The translations under genes and the position numbers were made by a program. The notes under the pieces are model-generated. The model made no database searches and was not told the origin of the DNA. It saw only the letters and a program-made list of their open reading frames with translations. A stretch of DNA of 64,000 nucleotides, taken from positions 1 to 64,000 of the forward strand of contig CALUVV010000005.1 in NCBI GenBank assembly GCA_944324305.1, in the 5' to 3' direction. Source of the DNA: Candidatus Gastranaerophilales bacterium (GTDB taxonomy: Bacteria; Cyanobacteriota; Vampirovibrionia; Gastranaerophilales; Gastranaerophilaceae). Below, piece by piece: positions 60,601 through 64,000 of the stretch; within the stretch, counting starts at the first letter, position 1, and each line of letters begins with the position of its first letter.

Positions 60601-62358
60601 TTAAGAAATAGCTCTTATCATTTCCTGTGCTTCTTCACATTCGGGGAAAGCATCAACAACTTTATCCAATGCTGCAAGAGCTGCATCTTTATCATTTAAT
60701 TTTTCATAACATCTTGCGCTGTTTAGCAGGAGATTTACATTTAAAGGATTTTGATCAAGGAGATGTTTGAAAATATTATTTGCCTGTTCATAATCTCCGA
60801 GCTCAAAGTAACAAAGACCGAGCATATTTTCGCAGTCGTGTGTTTTTTCCAGTTCGTAAGATTTCACAAGGTACATTTTTGCATCTTCAAATTGCCCCTG
60901 CAAAAATCTGATCTTCCCTGCAATAAAAAACATAAAACCGTTATTTGCATCATGCTCAAGAACATGTTCAATTTGTTCGTAAGCCTTATCCAAATCTTTT
61001 AAATGAATTTTATTCAAAGCTGAAAAGCCCAGCGCATCAGTATCATGCGGTTTAATTTCCAGAGCTTTTTGATAATATTCGTCAGCCTTCTCAAAGTTCG
61101 TTGTCGAATGAAGATAATTTGCATACTCAAACAGAATATCAAAATCATCAGGAGCAAGTTTCAAAGCCTGATTAAATTCATCTTCCGCATAATCAAACAG
61201 TCTTTTGCTCAAATACAATACGCCCAGATCCTTATGAGCCGGAGCGAATTCGGGATTAAGCTCAACAACTTTTTTCAAAATCTTTTCGGCTTTATCCATG
61301 TCATCTGTTTTAACGCACAAATGCGCAAATTCATAATAAATTTCAAAAGACACATTGCCTTGAATAAGAATTTTTTCATAAAGTGCTTTTGCATTAGCAA
61401 ACTGATTAATTTTCACATAAATGCTTGCCAGTTTTCTGAGCATGGAAACTGATTTCGGATTTAACAAAACCAGATGAGCAAGAATTGCTATAGCACTTGA
61501 ATATTCGCCAGCCGCATCATAGCAGCAGGCAAGATTGTATTGAAAATTAGTTTTTTCGGGATGATGCGAAATCAGCATTTTGTAATGTTTTATAGCTTCT
61601 TCAAGCTGATTTGATTTAACTTCCGATAACGCAAGAGCAACAAGGTAGTTATCCGACTGTTCGATAGAATATGCTTTTCTGAAGTAATCACAAGCTTCTT
61701 TATGTTTGTTTTGAAGCTGAAGGATTGACGCGATATTAAAATAAGTTATCGAATTATCAGGGTCATATTCACTTGCTTTCAAAAAGTTTTCATAAGCTTT
61801 TTCGAGATTTCCCACTGTTACATAACATGTTCCAAGATTGTTATAAAGCTGTGAATGTTCGGGGTTTAACTCCAGTGCTTTTTCCAAATATTGCACTGCT
61901 TCTTCAAACTTTTTCAAAGCCATGCAGGCAGTACCTGCTATATAATAGACAGTATAATCATCCTTTACGTAATCAAGAGCCTTTACAACGGTATCCACGG
62001 CTTTTTGCGGTTCTTTATTTTTAACATATACAACAGCAAGATTTTTGTATGCATCAACATAACTGCTTCTTAATCTCAAGACTTCCGAATAAGCAGAGAT
62101 TGCATGCAGATAATCATCCTGATTATCATAACAGTTTGCAAGATAAAACCAGCCTGTTGCATCATCGTTATATTTTACAACAGTTTCAAATACAGCCTGT
62201 CCCTCTTTAAACTCATTAAGATTTATATGGCATAATCCCAAAAGTTTTAAAGCTTCCACATCTTTTTCTTCATCACTGATTAATGCTTTTAATTCTTCTT
62301 TAGCTTCCGCATATTTTTTATTATTTATAAGCTCGTTAATTCTGTCTAAATTTTCCAT
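60601..62358 (-). CDS. Cytosolic TPR-repeat protein
   Basis: 585 aa from ATG 62358, without signal peptide; TPR repeats throughout (YKNLAVVYVKNKEPQKAVDTV, YYIAGTACMALKKFEEAVQYL, LYNNLGTCYVTVGNLEKAYENF). TATAAT ends 6 nt before ATG (62365-62370), a leaderless arrangement. Distinct from the exported TPR protein at 54.7 kb. Confidence 0.85.
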   Translation of the reverse strand: MENLDRINELINNKKYAEAKEELKALISDEEKDVEALKLLGLCHINLNEFKEGQAVFETVVKYNDDATGWFYLANCYDNQDDYLHAISAYSEVLRLRSSYVDAYKNLAVVYVKNKEPQKAVDTVVKALDYVKDDYTVYYIAGTACMALKKFEEAVQYLEKALELNPEHSQLYNNLGTCYVTVGNLEKAYENFLKASEYDPDNSITYFNIASILQLQNKHKEACDYFRKAYSIEQSDNYLVALALSEVKSNQLEEAIKHYKMLISHHPEKTNFQYNLACCYDAAGEYSSAIAILAHLVLLNPKSVSMLRKLASIYVKINQFANAKALYEKILIQGNVSFEIYYEFAHLCVKTDDMDKAEKILKKVVELNPEFAPAHKDLGVLYLSKRLFDYAEDEFNQALKLAPDDFDILFEYANYLHSTTNFEKADEYYQKALEIKPHDTDALGFSALNKIHLKDLDKAYEQIEHVLEHDANNGFMFFIAGKIRFLQGQFEDAKMYLVKSYELEKTHDCENMLGLCYFELGDYEQANNIFKHLLDQNPLNVNLLLNSARCYEKLNDKDAALAALDKVVDAFPECEEAQEMIRAIS

Positions 62359-62404
62359 AACATAATTATAGCTCAAACAAAAATTACTTTACAGATTTCA
62401 AAAA

Positions 62405-62417
62405 CACGTGGTATAAT
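62405..62417 (+). promoter_or_regulatory. CACGTG-TATAAT promoter, twin of that at 20.1 kb
   Basis: CACGTG (62405-62410), G, TATAAT (62412-62417), then CAACGCCTTA and TTCATTAAATT as upstream of the tail-fibre gene. Confidence 0.75.
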
Positions 62418-62471
62418 ATTATATCAACGCCTTAAAAAATTCATTAAATTTTTGTTCGGAAAGGAACAAAA

Positions 62472-63170
62472 ATGGGAAAATCATCAAAATATCCTTCTTA
62501 TTCATCGGGAAGCATTTACATAAACGGCCAGAATAAAGCAACTACAAGCAAAAACGGTAATACGGTTACGACCAATTATAATATGTCCGAAGATGAAAGA
62601 AGAGCTTATGAATACGCACAAAAATCTTTTGCGGATTCTCTTTCAAAAGTAAATGTTTTTGATGAAGACACGAAAAAAAATCTTCAGTCACAGCTCGAAG
62701 CCTACACGTTAAACGGGCAGAAAATCATTAATAATATATATGAACCCATGTTGGATGACCTTAAAACAGACGTTGCATCCCGTTTCGGAAACTTCGACAA
62801 CTCTGTATTCATGGACAACCTGAATTCAATAGAAGAAAACAGAGCAGAATCCATTAACAATCTGGCACAGGATGTTATGGCAAAACGCGATGAACTGATA
62901 AGCAACGAATTAGCTCAAAGATATACTTATCTCGGCTTCTTACAGGATATTCAAAATCAAATGAATTCAAATATTTTAAACTATATAGGAGCATCGCAGC
63001 AAAACAGCGCGTCCGGAAACAGCTATAATGCACAGGCTTACGCGGCAAATCAATCCGGAAGCAGCACTTTCGGCAACTACGCAAACCTTGCGTCCGGAGC
63101 ATTAAGTATGATGGGGCCTTACGGAATGGCCGCATCCGCAGCATTACAAATTGCAAAACAATACGTATAA
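62472..63170 (+). CDS. Phage virion-like protein (internal or tail type)
   Basis: 232 aa: SSGSIYINGQNKATTSKNGNTVTTNYNMSEDERRAY, a long helical centre (LEAYTLNGQKIINNIYEPMLDDLKTDVASRFG) and a Gly/Ala/Ser-rich end with MMGPYGMAASAALQIAKQYV. The build resembles small virion proteins of tailed phages. Single gene, GGAAAGGAA site; shares its promoter and leader with the tail-fibre locus. Confidence 0.5.
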   Translation: MGKSSKYPSYSSGSIYINGQNKATTSKNGNTVTTNYNMSEDERRAYEYAQKSFADSLSKVNVFDEDTKKNLQSQLEAYTLNGQKIINNIYEPMLDDLKTDVASRFGNFDNSVFMDNLNSIEENRAESINNLAQDVMAKRDELISNELAQRYTYLGFLQDIQNQMNSNILNYIGASQQNSASGNSYNAQAYAANQSGSSTFGNYANLASGALSMMGPYGMAASAALQIAKQYV

Positions 63171-63179
63171 ATATTCTTA

Positions 63180-63212
63180 AAACGGGCTTTTTTATAAAAA
63201 GTCCGTTTTTTT
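63180..63212 (+). terminator. Terminator
   Basis: AACGGGCTTTTT and AAAAAGTCCGTT arms with one G-T pair, then T-run. Confidence 0.75.
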
Positions 63213-63228
63213 GATGTATAATTTGTTT

Positions 63229-64000
63229 ATGAATATCTTGCAGGAATTTGACACAATAGCAGCGATTGCTACGCCTATAGGCACAGGCGGGGTCGGAGTT
63301 ATACGTATTTCCGGAGATAAAAGTTTTGAAATTATTGATAAAATCTATTCAAAGCATAACCTTGAAGCAGGAAAAATTTCTCACGGATGGATTGTTGACG
63401 GAGATAAAAAAATAGATGAAGTTTTACTCCTGCCATTCAAAAATCCGCACAGCTACACGGGTGAAGATGTAATTGAAATTCACTGCCACGGCGGCATTAA
63501 CGTGGTAAGAAATGTTCTTGACGTTGTTTTAAAAAACGGGGCAAGAATTGCCGAACGCGGAGAATTTACAAAACGTGCATTTCTCAATAAAAAAATGGAT
63601 TTGTCACAGGCAGAAGCCGTTGCGGATTTAATTCATGCAAAAACAAAAGATTTTGCAAAACAGTCAGCAAAAAATCTTTCCGGAGTTTTAAGCACAAAAA
63701 TAAAAGAAATTCGTACAGATATATTTAATGTTTTATCAAAAATTATTGCGGGAATTGATTTTCCGGAAGACGTCGCAGAGCCTGAATATGATTATATAAT
63801 TTCGGAATTCGAAAAAGCACTTGATAAAATAAACAAAATACTATCCTGCGCAAATTCTTCAAACGTAATGCGACAGGGTGTAAAAATTGCTATTGTCGGG
63901 AAGCCTAATGTCGGGAAATCCTCACTTTTCAATACATTGTTAAATGTTGAACGTGCAATCGTTACAGATATTGCAGGCACTACACGGGATGTTTTAAAAG
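63229..64000 (+). CDS. mnmE: tRNA modification GTPase MnmE (partial, 3' end outside)
   Basis: The first 257 codons: [58 protein letters not shown], and the start of the G domain [16 protein letters not shown] and DIAGTTRD. Modifies U34 in tRNA with MnmG. TATAAT (63217-63222) ends 6 nt before ATG, no ribosome site: leaderless. Confidence 0.95.
   Translation, partial: MNILQEFDTIAAIATPIGTGGVGVIRISGDKSFEIIDKIYSKHNLEAGKISHGWIVDGDKKIDEVLLLPFKNPHSYTGEDVIEIHCHGGINVVRNVLDVVLKNGARIAERGEFTKRAFLNKKMDLSQAEAVADLIHAKTKDFAKQSAKNLSGVLSTKIKEIRTDIFNVLSKIIAGIDFPEDVAEPEYDYIISEFEKALDKINKILSCANSSNVMRQGVKIAIVGKPNVGKSSLFNTLLNVERAIVTDIAGTTRDVLK

Noticed and set aside
1-64000. CRISPR arrays, tRNA, rRNA
   Set aside because: The only regular arrays are the 54-bp coding repeat and GGATA pentamers; no spacer-repeat pattern and no cloverleaf or rRNA sequence was recognised by eye.

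Overview
This is AT-rich, gene-dense bacterial DNA, most likely from a gut member of the Gastranaerophilales (non-photosynthetic sister lineage of Cyanobacteria; Vampirovibrionia/Melainabacteria). Reasons: five scattered single-gene type IV prepilins with FTLAEVLITxGIIGVVxA leaders; several proteins that start with an [IV]xFxG tag (INFDG, ISFTG, IAFKG and similar); a cyanobacterial-type DUF1822-like N-terminus beside a sigma factor; WecA/RmlABCD outer-membrane polysaccharide genes; and anaerobe markers (rubrerythrin, the GGGtGRT/NifU-like pair). The lineage call is from recognition, not a database search.

Layout. 1-8 kb: a repeat-rich tagged protein, then a three-gene unit (DUF1822-acidic repeats-TM-TonB_C protein, sigma factor, zinc-ribbon STAND-like ATPase/TPR). 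7.5-11 kb: two prepilins with G10 tracts around the GGGtGRT/NifU-like pair. 11-16 kb: pentapeptide-repeat protein and a signalling operon (TPR-GAF-HD-GYP, TPR lipoprotein or exported protein, two LuxR-type response regulators). 16-25 kb: glycosyltransferase, phosphohexomutase, pheA, acpS, a phage-tail-fibre-like pair, two tagged paralogues, tyrS, cysE. 24-33.7 kb: an accessory stretch with three more prepilins, XRE and AbrB regulators, lptF/G, gatA, small tagged or leader-controlled genes. 33.7-45 kb: dnaK, rubrerythrin, acyl-CoA ligase-like, miaB, wecA-like, glyA. 45-49 kb: rml cluster for dTDP-rhamnose, interrupted by two small HTH genes and a TIR-bounded four-helix-bundle gene. 49-64 kb: gyrA, calcium-loop proteins, large TPR proteins, a MeTr-like pterin enzyme, a 496-aa tagged protein, a phage-like protein and the 5' part of mnmE.

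The most unusual signals are: (i) homopolymeric G10 tracts inside the leaders of three prepilin genes, all out of frame as assembled, and a fourth, in-frame G10 tract in a tagged protein gene, which looks like contingency (phase-variable) control; (ii) a dispersed 80-92 bp 5' element, five copies, carrying a promoter-like core, (GGATA)n repeats and a conserved short upstream ORF starting MRC, always just before a small gene; (iii) a short N-terminal [IV]xFxG tag on otherwise unrelated proteins; (iv) two phage-derived loci 42 kb apart sharing one distinctive promoter and leader; (v) divergent XRE-prepilin modules with symmetric operators over consensus promoters; (vi) at least seven genes whose -10 box ends exactly 6 nt before the start codon, i.e. 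leaderless mRNAs; (vii) a 418-bp TIR-bounded unit with only an S23/IVS-type four-helix-bundle ORF. No tRNA, rRNA or CRISPR array was seen.
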